Origin: Vombatus ursinus | Taxonomy: Eukaryota; Chordata; Mammalia; Diprotodontia; Vombatidae | Length of the DNA: 64,000 nt | Direction of reading: 5' to 3' | Assembly: GCF_900497805.2 (NCBI RefSeq) | Contig: NW_020954630.1 | Span: 9,452,222 to 9,516,221, forward strand | Shown here: positions 24,245 through 34,820 of the stretch, in pieces | Layout of the letters: the number at the start of each line of letters is the position of its first letter | Numbering within the stretch: the stretch's first letter is position 1 | Notes under the pieces: generated by a model | The model's input: the letters and a program-made list of their open reading frames with translations, nothing else | The model's database searches: none | What the model was told of the DNA's origin: nothing | Translations under genes and position numbers: made by a program

Positions 24245-24960
24245 ATTTTAAAGCTAGAATGTACTTTACAAGTCACTTAATCCAAACTTTAAACCAACAC
24301 AATTATGTCTTTTGCAACATGCCTAGTAAACCTTTGCTTGCATACTTCCAGTGACAGGGTTCACTACTTTATAAGAATATAGTTTCATTTTTGTTGGACC
24401 ATTCCCTTTTCCTTTGAACCAAAATCTACCACTAGTATTTTTTCACCAATTGATTGACTCTAGTTCTGTCCTCTGGAGCCATGCATAGACAATACATGAT
24501 ATAGTGGGAAAAACATTGGATTTAGAGTCCTTTCCTCATTTATAAAGTCAGTTTTGGTTTTGCCCTATGATTCTTCCAGATAACATTCCTTCACGTATTT
24601 CAAGACAACCGTCACTTCTCGCCTTCGTCTTATCTTCTGTAAGATCAACATCCTATATTCTTTCAAATGTTATGTGATGGTTCCTGGACTCTCTCACCAT
24701 CCTGATCCTCCTCCTCTGGACACTCTTTGATCTATACTGTTCCTCTTGAAATGTAGTATTCAGAATTGGACATAATATAACCAGCAGAGGGTGCAGTCAG
24801 TATGACATCCCGTGCTCTAAGATATCTCATGATTTTATACTCCAATATATTAATACCCCAATATTCAATCAAACATCAAACTAAGCTCACATTAAGCTTG
24901 TGGTCAACTAAAAGCCTGAGATCTTTTTTAAATGAATGGCTTCTGCACATTGTTTACTGA
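24245..24960 (-). mobile_element. CR1/L3 LINE 3' portion, antisense, with MIR scrap inside
   Basis: Reading plus strand: gtcacttaatccaaacttta, gttctgtcctctggagccat, cctcctcctctggacactct and cacattaagcttgtggtcaa are the antisense CR1/L3 3' end in order. About 24500-24583 (gatatagtgggaaaaacatt ggatttagagtcc) is a MIR-like piece that interrupts it. It abuts the sense copy 22540-24240 tail to tail. Confidence 0.7.
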
Positions 24961-25389
24961 TATAAGTGATTTTTGAACCCAAAAGTAGGACAACATTCAT
25001 TCTGGTTAAATGCAGTAAAGTATTCTAGGTGCATTACTAATGATTGATAGGACTTCATTGGAAATACAAAACCCATGTGTGCCTAACTTTGGGTAATAGA
25101 TGTATTCTTTAAAAATGGTATATAAATAAATTTTTTATAAATCAACTTATTCTTTAAACTATTGAGGTGCTCATGAAAGGAACTGCTTAATAGGGAAAGG
25201 AATCACTTTATGGAACAATTAACCCCTAATATATTTATTTTCATATATTTGGTTTCAATTCAATTCAGCAGATATTATAGATTCTACATTGTATTCTGCA
25301 GGGAGACAGAGGGATACAACAGAAGCAAAATTCCTTGCTCAAGAAATTAAAGAAAATAAAGTGCTTTCCTTGCTTCAACCTGGTTAGGG

Positions 25390-25632
25390 TGTCTTAGATA
25401 TCATTATTTTATAGAAATGGAAATTTAGGCTTAGAGGGTTATTTTCCCAAGGTCATCTGGTTATTAAGGACTAGAGCAGGAGTGGGGAACCTATAACCTT
25501 GAGGCCATGTGTGGCCCTCTAGGTCCTCAAGTGCTGCCCTTTGACCAAATCCAGGGTCCCCACCACTGGACTAGAGCCTCTATTTGAACTCAGGTATTCT
25601 GGCTTCCAGACTAGGGTTCTTTCTACTACAAA
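25390..25632 (-). mobile_element. MIR, antisense, interrupted by a hAT element
   Basis: Plus strand reads tagatatcattattttatag, cccaaggtcatctggttatt and, after the insertion, tatttgaactcaggtattct and ggttctttctactac. It is a MIR in antisense order, split at 25477-25568 by a small DNA transposon. Confidence 0.75.
25477..25568. mobile_element. hAT-type MITE with intact 8-bp target duplication
   Basis: 92 bases with inverted ends caggagtggggaacc and ggtccccaccactg. Perfect 8-bp duplications GACTAGAG lie at 25469-25476 and 25569-25576. The interior has ccttgaggccatgtgtggcc and ctcaagtgctgccctttgac, a pattern I know from a common mammalian and marsupial hAT family. Removing it restores the MIR. 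Confidence 0.9.
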
Positions 25633-25927
25633 TCATACCAGAACCCCCTGTACTAGAATAAATCTAAATACCTCATTTAAATCCAATTCATGCACAAGTC
25701 AAAACATCACCTTCACGATATCACTGATCCACTTTGAGAATAAGGGATGACCATCAACAACAGCCCACATAAAGAGGGGAGAAACCTCCTTCAACCAATC
25801 TCCTAGAATTTTTCTTTGATTGGTCTTATCTCTTTTCCATCTCTGATAACACCGTGTTTTCTAGGCTAGACTCTAAGAGTCATTTTTCTCTCATCATCTA
25901 TATCCATCAGTCAATCATCTTATTTTT

Positions 25928-26150
25928 TTGTTGTTCAATCGTTTCAGTCGTGCCCGACTCTTCATGACCCCATTATGAGTGGTTTGCTATTTCCTTCTCC
26001 AGCTCATCTCACAGATGAAGAAACTGAGGCAAGCAGGGTTAAGTGACTTGCCCAGGGTCACAGAGCTAGTAAGTGTCTGAGGCCAGATTTGAACTCAGAT
26101 CTTTCTGATTCTAGGCCCACTGCTCTATCCACTGTGCCACCTAGCTGCCC
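25928..26150 (-). mobile_element. tRNA-derived marsupial SINE, antisense
   Basis: (TTG)n tail, cagtcgtgcccgactcttca, gtggtttgctatttccttct, gaaactgaggcaagcagggt, and head tatccactgtgccacctagc. Its internal deletion removes part of the cttggcaaagatact region. Confidence 0.88.
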
Positions 26151-26151
26151 T

Positions 26152-26620
26152 AGTCATTTTATTAAGTGGCTGCTTTGTGCCAGGCATTATTAAGCCCTAG
26201 ACATAAAAAGAAAGGCAAAAAAACAGTCTCTGTTCTCAAGAAGCTCCTAGTCTAATGGGGGAGACAGCATGCAAAAAACTCTGTTCAAATAAGATATATA
26301 CAAGACAAACTGGGGTTGCTCTCAGAGGGTAGGCACTAAGATTAAGGAGGATTGGGAAAGGTTTCTTTCTGAAGGTTGAAGGAAGCTAAACCGTCAATAA
26401 GTCCTGTTGGATTCTTCCTTCAAAATGTCTCTGAAACTCATATTTTCATTATATTTCTACCAATCTAGGGCCTCATTACCTATGACAATACCCTCCAAGT
26501 CGATCTCCCTGCCTCTCTTTGTCATCCACCTTCACATTCCTACTTTTTTTTGACCAATCCCACTTCACAATGGCCTTTGACTCTAAATTCCTTTAGCACC
26601 TCAATAAAACAGGAGGGTAA
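26152..26620 (+). mobile_element. L2/MIR3-like sequence split by the SINE
   Basis: tggctgctttgtgccaggca, ctcaagaagctcctagtcta and ggattgggaaaggtttcttt form one old element whose start (atcagtcaatcatctta) lies left of the SINE at 25928-26150. From about 26430, ccctccaagtcgatctccct and similar text resemble the middle of L2. Confidence 0.55.
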
Positions 26621-26789
26621 CAAGACCCTTCAGACAATTGATATGCTTAGAAGCAGCTAGGAGTGATGTAAACTGCTCAGAAGATCTTTATCCCTATAAT
26701 CATGCTTAAGACAAAAGAAAACTGCTTCAGAAGTCATTCTAATATATGTACATTTTTTTTTTTGTTCCATCAGATTCAGTTTCTTAGGT

Positions 26790-27060
26790 ATCAAAAGAAT
26801 AACAATTGTAGGTGATCTCAAGGATGATGCCTGGTGGATATGAGGAGGCCAAAGCATATTAGCAAGGACAGTTTATGGTGAGATGTAAAGCCATCATGGG
26901 GGCCTGTGACCAGAAAAGGAGATGGGCCAGTCAAGTAGTAAGAGTCAGTCTAAGAGTTGTACCAGTAACCAGCAACTATTTGAAGGCCCACAGGAAGAAT
27001 CTATGGGATAGATGACCAAAAATGACTTATGGAAGGACATGGGATGAATTACAGAATCTC
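26790..27060 (+). mobile_element. Old repeat, family not named (copy 1)
   Basis: gatgcctggtggatatgagg, atattagcaaggacagttta and gatgggccagtcaagtagta also occur at 28040-28400 with clear similarity. The string TYGRTWDEL in one frame suggests the tail of an RTE- or other LINE-type protein, but this is a guess. Confidence 0.5.
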
Positions 27061-27179
27061 AGCATTAGAAATTATTTCATAGGCCATTTCATAGCCTGTT
27101 GTGGGCCGTACCAGTGGAGGGAGTACATAGTCTGATACTCTGATGAGCTCCTAGATCCATGCAAGTAATAAAGTTCAAG

Positions 27180-27425
27180 GACTATAATAATAGCATTTAT
27201 ATAGCACTTTAAGGTTTCCAATGAGCTTTATAAATATTATGTCATTTTATCATTACAACAATTCTTGGGCAGTAGGTGCTGTTATTATCCCCATTCTACT
27301 CTTAGAAGTTAAGTGACTTTCCTAGGGTCACGTAGCTGGTAGGGGCTGAGGCTGCACTTGAACTGAGGATTTCCTTTCTCCAAGTCTAACACTATCCACA
27401 GCTTCACCTATCTGCATAAAGCAGG
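27180..27425 (-). mobile_element. CORE-SINE (THER1/MON-like), antisense
   Basis: catttatatagcactttaag, ttattatccccattctactc, ttcctagggtcacgtagctg, and an end near ctatccacagcttcacctat: complete order of an antisense CORE-SINE. Confidence 0.8.
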
Positions 27426-28039
27426 GATGAGGAAGTTATGATCCCGAGCAGGGTACTTTTCAATTGTCCCAGGGCTTTTTTTTTTTTAACCACTTCTATT
27501 TTCAAGTTTTGTAACTTAAATGGTTATTAATAGGAGAATTGCTGAAGTCTTCTGCAGTGTACCTGCCTGAGGTTTGGAGAAAAGATTATATTCTTTAATG
27601 ACTTAATTGAAGTTATTAAAGAAAATCTTAACTTTATGTATGTGTTGATACTACCGTTTGTGGTCTAGTTATTAAAATGAAATTTATAGTTGGTAAAGGA
27701 ATGGATTTTTAAAAACACATAATTGAAATACCTGCCAATGCCACATGGAAAAGCATGCTATGCAGAATTATCCATACCCTAGGCAGTTTCAATGTGTAAA
27801 TGATTAATAACTCTCAGTTAATCAGAAAATGCAGTTAGAGTATTATTACTTCACAAAAGTGTGAAGTGGTTAAAAAAAGTCTGTAAAACATCTCCACAAT
27901 TAAAACTTACACTCATAATGTATGATTTCTGAGTCCTAATCCAATTGAGAAAAGCTACATCAAAAATTTCTTTTCTTAAGCTACCAGAAGACAAAAATGA
28001 GATATGTCTCAAAAAGACAAAGTGTGTTGAATAAGGCTA

Positions 28040-28400
28040 ACTTTAGGATATGGGTATGATGGGAAGAGTGGGCCAGTCATGCAGTGAGAAGGATAATGGG
28101 CAACTCACATATTATACTGGTATTTATTCAATATCAAGAGACTTGGAGGAATAAAAATTGCAGGTGACCTTAAGGATAATGCCTGGTGAATATAAGGAGG
28201 TAGAAGCCTATTAGCAAGGACAGCATATGGCAAGATGTCAAAGGCCTCCTATGGAAGATTTAAGAAAAGACATGATCAGAAACTGAACAGAATGAGAAGG
28301 AATAGGTGGGTTGCAATCTGAACTTGTGGAAGGAGTGCCTGCACCAATGGAGATCATGTAACCATCAAAATATCAGAATACACCTTTGTAAAACCCTATG
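28040..28400 (+). mobile_element. Old repeat, family not named (copy 2)
   Basis: Matches the 26790-27060 repeat: gtgggccagtcatgcagtga, aggataatgcctggtgaata, tattagcaaggacagcatat. The two blocks are in the opposite order to copy 1. Confidence 0.5.
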
Positions 28401-28540
28401 AGGATGTTTGTTTCCCTCCTTTTTGCAAATTAAAATTAGCAAATTAGGCGAGGATGATATGTTAATTAGAGTAAAAGTTCTCTAATATTTTTTCATGACA
28501 TGGAACTGTCGCTTAAGTACAGATTTGCCCTAAGGGTTGT

Positions 28541-28792
28541 TATTGTGTTGTTTCAGGTATGTCCAACTCTTTGTGACCCCATTTGGGGATTTCTTGGCAA
28601 AGATACTGGAGTAGTTTGCCATTTCCTTCTCCAGCTCATTTTACAGATGAGTAAACTGAGGCTAACAGGGTTAAGTGCTTTGCCCAGGGTTACATGGCTA
28701 GTAAGGGTCTGAGGCCAGATTTGAACTCAGGAAGATGAGTCTTCCTGATTCTAAGTCCAGTGCTCTATCAACTGCACCGCCCAGCTACTCTA
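28541..28792 (-). mobile_element. tRNA-derived marsupial SINE, antisense
   Basis: atttggggatttcttggcaa, agtttgccatttccttctcc, atgagtaaactgaggctaac, and head tgctctatcaactgcaccgc. Near full length. Confidence 0.88.
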
Positions 28793-28799
28793 CCCTATA

Positions 28800-29012
28800 G
28801 GTGCAGCTGATGTGTATGGAGCACTTTCAGGTTTACAAAGCACTATATATACATTATTTCATTTGCTCCTCACAAATCTGTAAAGCTATTATTTTCCCCA
28901 TTTTCTAAACAAAGAAAATGAGCTTCAGAGAAGTTGTGATCAGAATGTTAGAGGTGAAATTTGAATCAAGGTCTTTCCTTGGCTTCAAATCTAGCCCTCA
29001 TTCTACTGCAAG
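28800..29012 (-). mobile_element. CORE-SINE, antisense
   Basis: gtatggagcactttcaggtt, tacaaagcactatatataca, tttccccattttctaaacaa, and a tctagccctcattctactgc end. It follows the previous SINE directly. Confidence 0.65.
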
Positions 29013-29584
29013 AACTTTGCAAATAAAATACCATTTAGCAGATTGAATGTCCTTTTGTTGTTGTTCAGAAGATATAGTTATAGGTGATGCAACTTCACAG
29101 CAATCATAGCATCACTATGATGCTCCAGTAACTTGGGCAGTGTTTACAGAAATTCTTTTTTATTTCAAATCATATCAAAGTGAGGTTCTACTCTGTTTGC
29201 TTAAATTTAATTTGTGAGTTGGCAAAAGGACCGGGATTACCTCCCATGTACAAAAGACCCTTCTGTTCTTATCATCCAATCATACGAATTCTCTAACTTC
29301 CTAGGGCAACATGGACATTCAATATTAAAGGGAACTTTTACACCTTTGAAACACTCAAGTTCAAATACAATCAGTTTGAAAACAGGCTAACTCACATCTT
29401 TAATTTTTAAATGAAATGACCAATGTAGGATGTCGCATGTAGAATCAATCAGGTATCTTGGCCCACACAACTGTGGCTGTGTTCCAGTGAACTTAATAAA
29501 GTAAAAGGAAGTAGTTATTGATGACCAGTTTGATAAATTCTACTTTCAGAAAGAGTTTAACTTAAAAAAAAAAAAAAGACTTAC

Positions 29585-29662
29585 CTGCCAAAAGTCAGCC
29601 ACAGTAGCTGGAAGTGGTCCTTGGGTAGCAATATATGCAGGATTTCTGGGATCATGATCCAT
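29585..29662 (-). CDS. PTPRN2: PTPRN2 internal exon (IATQGPL..DFWQ)
   Basis: 78 bases, 26 whole codons, phase 0 at both ends. The acceptor is a pyrimidine-rich stretch ending ctctcag and the donor is CAG|gtaagt, a near-perfect consensus. It encodes [20 protein letters not shown] then VADFWQ. IATQGPL and DFW are standard motifs of receptor phosphatase domains. The reading joins in frame to exons on both sides: SPI from 38900-38973, and MVWENG of 11904-12023. Sequence context is intron-like on both sides, so the exon stands out clearly. The identification is very secure. Confidence 0.95.
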
Positions 29663-32494
29663 CTGAGAGGCAAGATTACAATAAAAATTACTTGGACTTT
29701 TCTTAAGAAACTAGAAGATAAACATATTTGAAGGAGAACTGGCAAAGAAAACTTAGATTATATATTCTCTTGATTCATGATGTCATTTTTGTATTCAACC
29801 ATATCAGAAATGGAAAAAACCAAACAAAAATCTCTCAAAAATGTATCTCTTTACCCTGTTCCCAAGTAGGTGGGAAACTGGTCCTGTTAAGTTTGAAATA
29901 CTTTACTTATACCTAAAATTGGGGTTATAAGATCAATATCTGCAAAGAAATGAGGATTACTGGCCCAAATAACTAAGATGTCAACAAATTCATTTATTTG
30001 AAAATGTGAGCTCTTACTCCTAAAAAAACAACACTAAACACATTATCCATTCAGGTAGAATTGGAGGAAATGGGATCCCAGATAGTATTCTATTCTGGGA
30101 CTCTCAGCCCCTCCCTATAGGGAAATTGTGTAAAAGCATGCAAACGATATAATAGTCATTCCATCTATGTTGCCAATCTAAGTGCCCTCCAGCTTTACCA
30201 CAGACATGGCACAAAGAATAATGGGCCCATTTGTTACTACTAGTGAGTGTGGGATTGTGAGACAGTAAACTCTTAACAGAGAGAGAAAATGCCACTCATC
30301 CATGAAAAAGAAATAAGCTCTTCAGGGCCCTGGAAATGTTCATTAATAACTGGCATCTTGTTGGTTGTTCTGAAAGTGTTAACCCATCTCATATGGGTGG
30401 TTGTTTTTGTTTACTCCCAGAGAGGAGCTCACACTAGCTGAGTCATCATCAGCCTTGAGTCCAGGGATATTAAGAGCCCACAGTGAGATAAGCACTTCAC
30501 AGAAGAGTGGTCCCAGCCTTCAAGTAGCTAATTTCCTATTCTATTTCCATCATGCCAGTGAACAAGGAACTAAAAACAAACAAACAAAAAAAAGAATGCA
30601 GTTGTGGGCTTTCTGGCTAGTTGATTTGTCCAAATGCATCCTGCTAGCCTCAATAGAGGATGTTTGGCTTGAAAGACCTTAATTATAACATTTAATTCAA
30701 AGACTAAGTAGAAAAAAAAGAGGGTGAGAAACAAAGCCTGAGAACCAAATAGGATTACAGTGCTACATTGAAGGTTTTCAGAGCAATAGGGTGTGTTTCT
30801 TTTCCCTAAATCCTAAGCCTCAGTCAACTAGTAAAGAGGAGGGGTGAGTGGGAGGATATTAAACTCAATGTTCAAGAAAACTTTCTGATAGAATTCTCAG
30901 ATTATTGGTTGATCTCCTAGAAAAAGTGCTAGAAGCAAAACCAAATTGGACAGGTTTCAAAGGGTGAACCATCATCATTTTATGAGGTGGAAGGTATGGT
31001 TGTGTAGTAGGATTTACAGTTTCCCAGGTGAGGACATTTATTTATTTGTTTGCTTGCTTGCTTATCAGACTCATTTAATGCTTTTATTCTTTGTCTTGGG
31101 TGCCCCAGTCTTGATTTCAGGGCCCACTGAAAAGGTATTGCGCCATCTTGGCTTTAGCATTATGATGAAGGATTTGTTACTCCAAACAACTCAGATGTGA
31201 GATGTGCCACCACATGCAATGCTAAGCATTAAGTTATGGTATTTTAGAACCACTTTAAAATGTTGCTCTAAGTTTAAATTTTAACAAGGGTAAGTACAAG
31301 ACAGATTCCTTCTAGCAGGCATCTCCTGAATTTGTTCAGAGCCTATCAACGTTTTCCGCGGTGATGGTTGTCAGCACGAAAGAATGCACCTTATAATTAT
31401 GTGCACTATGAAAAAGGAAAAGCGCATAAAAGAACAGATGTAAGTTATTCTAACAGAACAACAATGTGATACTTGCTGGAAAAAAAAAGATACTGAGGAA
31501 GGAAAAATGCCTTTGATGCTCCTAATTTTCTGATTCATAATTAAAACTGGACCTAGTGTTGAAATTCACCACGACAAACACAATACAGGTAAATTATGTT
31601 ACTTTCATTGAAAGTACCAATTAAAATATTGCAGAAGGAAAAAAGAAAGAAAGAAAAACCTCAGTAGAAATCAGAGTTTTTGATTTTTAAAATATGTTTT
31701 TGTTAGAGGATGAGGGTGGGGCAGTGATAGCTCTTAACGAGGACCTTGGCCTCTTCCTTGTAAAGAGTTGTACAGAAAAATTGAAACTCCACCTTCCTGT
31801 CAAAGGATTTGTTTGCCAAAAGCAATTGGGAAGGCAAGGCATTTTAAACTGCTGCTATATTCAACATAGTTACATTTTAAACAGCATTCAAAACAACAAA
31901 TATGTGATTAAGAGCAAAAGTTGGGAATGGTATAGGGAGGATACATAAGTCAACATTTATGAAAGGTCATAATTTATTTTACAGTGATTTTTTAAAAATA
32001 TTTTTTAACCAACCACCTGTTTGTTCATTAAAGACAAAAGCAAAGAAAATCAATGATGATGTAAGTAGTACTGTCAGAGAAGAAATACTTCCAAACGCTC
32101 AACTATCTAATGAATCAGGCCTGGGCCATTGGTATTTTAGCACTAATCAGCTGCTGTCAAAAAGCTGCTATTTGGAATGTGGCAAACATCATAATGAGCA
32201 CAGAGTGGAGAAATGTGTCATCCATTTAACAATAATTCAAAAGACAATTACAATTATTACATTCTAGGCACATTCTGTTGTAGAGAAAACAATTATGGGC
32301 AGGAACACTTTTTGCTCATAGCAAATATAAGGCAACAGAAATTCCTATCATGCTATTAGCCAGTCTGTAACTGAATAAAAATAAAGCAAATATTTAACTA
32401 CTTAAAATTAATATGTCTCATTAACTGCTAGGTGTTTTTTAGGAAGGTTCATATTTGAGGCTATTTGGGATAAAGTAAATACATTAACACTAAT

Positions 32495-32555
32495 ATGTGT
32501 ATATATATATACACACACACACACAATACACATGTATGTATATATACTATATATA
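32495..32555. repeat. TA/CA microsatellite
   Basis: gtgtatatatatatacacac and following catgtatgtatatatactat, imperfect. Confidence 0.85.
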
Positions 32556-32756
32556 TTTCTAATCAAAGTAATTGATTGAAGATCACAGAATATATGCCTT
32601 GCAATCTATCTAGTAGCATGGAAAAGTGATTCATCAACTGTCTTCTCTGCATATTCTCTTGGATAGTAATATGTGTTAGAAAAATTTTCCTATCCCTTTT
32701 CTCCTTTTCTCATTTAAAACAATACTTCCTTGAGTTCTATTCTTTATCTGTGTGAA

Positions 32757-32878
32757 TGTATGTATATACATATTTGTGCTTATGCAAAGCCATTTTCATA
32801 TGTATGTGTATATATAGATAAAGAGATAGAGATAGAGAGATATAGAGATATGTATCTGTATTTATAGATATGTAATCA
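32757..32878. repeat. TATG and GATA simple repeats
   Basis: tgtatgtatatacatatttg followed further on by agagatagagatagagagat. Two neighbouring low-complexity blocks just left of a SINE. Confidence 0.75.
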
Positions 32879-32879
32879 A

Positions 32880-33108
32880 CCATAGAGCACTGGGCTTGGA
32901 GTCAGGAAGACTCTTCTCTATGAGTTCAAATCTGGCCTTAAACCCTTACTAGCGGTGTGACCGTGGGTAAGTGACTTAGCTCTGTTGGCCTTAGTTTCTC
33001 ATCTGTAAAATGAGCTGGAGAAGGAAATGGCAAACCACTCCAGCATCCTGGCCAAGAAAACCCCAAATGGGGTCACAAAGAGTCAAATATGACTGAAATG
33101 ACCCAATG
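32880..33108 (+). mobile_element. tRNA-derived marsupial SINE, sense
   Basis: gagcactgggcttggagtca, taaaatgagctggagaagga, aatggcaaaccactccagca and ggggtcacaaagagtcaaat: head to tail order in plus orientation. Confidence 0.88.
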
Positions 33109-33114
33109 ACATAA

Positions 33115-33215
33115 AGTTAGAAGGGACCTTATAGGTTATCTAATCCAATCCCTCATTTTTCAGATAAGAAATGAGAGGTGACTTGACCAAGGTCATATGA
33201 GTGTTGAGTGCCATA
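33115..33215 (-). mobile_element. MIR fragment, antisense
   Basis: aagggaccttataggttatc, taatccaatccctcattttt and gaccaaggtcatatgagtgt, directly after the SINE. Confidence 0.65.
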
Positions 33216-33264
33216 ACTAGAATATGCTCCAGTTAAGCACATAAGTGTATAGGTTATATAACCC

Positions 33265-33305
33265 TTACATATATATGTGTGTGTATATATATATATATAT
33301 ATAAG
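33265..33305. repeat. TG/TA microsatellite
   Basis: atatatatgtgtgtgtatat and a pure (ta)n run. Confidence 0.9.
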
Positions 33306-34216
33306 CAAACATGATACCTAGGGCTGATACCGAAATCATCAGTGAAATATATGTCAATTTGTTAATAAAAAAGAGACATCAGGCCTGTACAAGCTCTAAG
33401 CTTCCACCAGTGAACTTGCTGTACAAGGTGAAAAGACTTTGTTACTGTGAGCTCAAAGTTTACATGCTTTCTCACAGCACTAAAAGGTTGGTGCATTTGG
33501 AAAAGCAAAGTGGTGCAATTATTAAACATTTTCTCTCATAATGGAAATTTTCACAGTAACACTGCCATAGCAGACAAGCCAGTATCACAGTGAACCATCC
33601 TTAGAGGTGGCTTTGTGATTTCATGCAAAAAGAGGATCAAAGATCATTGCAATTCAAGTGTAATTAAAGGGTATAATTTTGCTTTTAGTAAGACTAGTCC
33701 CCTCCCCTCGGCCCCCAAAAGAAAACCATTTGTTTCAGCTGAATCCTTTGCTCATGAGGAAGCTTGAATTCCTAAGATGTGGTAAAGTCAAATGGAATCC
33801 AAAGAAGGGTCATTCTTAAGCTCTTGTATAGTGCATAGTTTTTGTGTTGTTTTGTTAAGATTGGGTTCCATGCCTCAAACTAGAGAATGGCAATTATAAA
33901 AACAAAACAAAACAAAACAAAAATTGCCACTGTTTGATTTTGACTTGAGAAACTAGAATCTCTAAGAAGAGGACTTAGAAACAATTTTCTCAACATTGTA
34001 AACAATTCTTACTTCTCCTTTCTCCATATTCTGGATATCAATAGCATGTGGTACCCAGATTCAGAAGCTTTGAACCATCTGAGAATACTTCCTGATTGAA
34101 GAGCTTTTTACTGATGTCAAATGAGAAGACAAATAAGCAATATTCTTAAATTCTGATGTCAAATAAGAAGACATGAAGTGACCAGCTTCTATTAAGTATA
34201 GCTTAAATAAAAGTGA

Positions 34217-34494
34217 GGGGCAGCTAGGTGTCACAGTGGATAGCATTCCAGGCCTGAAGCCAGGAAGACAATCCTTGTGAATTGAAATCTGGCCATTTAC
34301 TAGCTGGGTGACCTTGGGCAAGTCACTTAACCCTGTTTGCCTCAGTCTCCTCAAATGTAAAATGAGCTGGAGAAGAAAATGGCAAACCACTCCAGTATCT
34401 CTGCCAAGAAAACCCCAAATGGGGTTTCAGATAAGAAATTTGAAAATTCAGATAAGAAGTTTTCATGAAGAGACAGACAAGACTGAACAATAAA
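34217..34494 (+). mobile_element. tRNA-derived marsupial SINE, sense, with internal extra sequence
   Basis: ggggcagctaggtgtcacag head, taaaatgagctggagaagaa, aaaccccaaatggggt, and acaagactgaacaataaata tail. About 34 bases with a doubled ttcagataagaa sit between the ggggt and gaagagacagaca parts and are not part of the family. Confidence 0.85.
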
Positions 34495-34744
34495 TAGGTA
34501 AAAGTGAAATGGGCCATCTCAGGATGATCCTACCTATTCTAAAATTTTACACACGTTGGGAAGAATAAAACTTTCATTTTTCTATAGGCTCCTTCACCTC
34601 CTACATTTTGCTTCCAACATCCCAGAAATATAATTTTATTATCTTTTAAGGCACAGAAGGGAGAATAGTTTCTTAAATGTATATAAAAAGTCAGACTGGA
34701 CTTAAGTTCAACTTCATCTAGTACACAGAACTATAGTTGAATAT

Positions 34745-34820
34745 GGTGATAGTAACAATAACTGACATTTATATAGCACTTTATAATTTGTAGAGTGCTA
34801 TTATCTCATTGTCATATGTA
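34745..34820 (-). mobile_element. CORE-SINE fragment
   Basis: tgacatttatatagcacttt and ataatttgtagagtgctatt, about 75 bases. Confidence 0.55.

Larger units (their letters stand above)
12024..29584. other. Large PTPRN2 intron, repeat-rich from 14 kb onward
   Basis: 17561 bases. 12024-14100 and 14700-16480 hold no repeat I can name and no exon. From about 17500 onward SINE, L2, L1, CR1 and hAT pieces follow each other almost without gaps; the main ones are listed separately. No host coding sequence was recognised in it. Confidence 0.6.
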
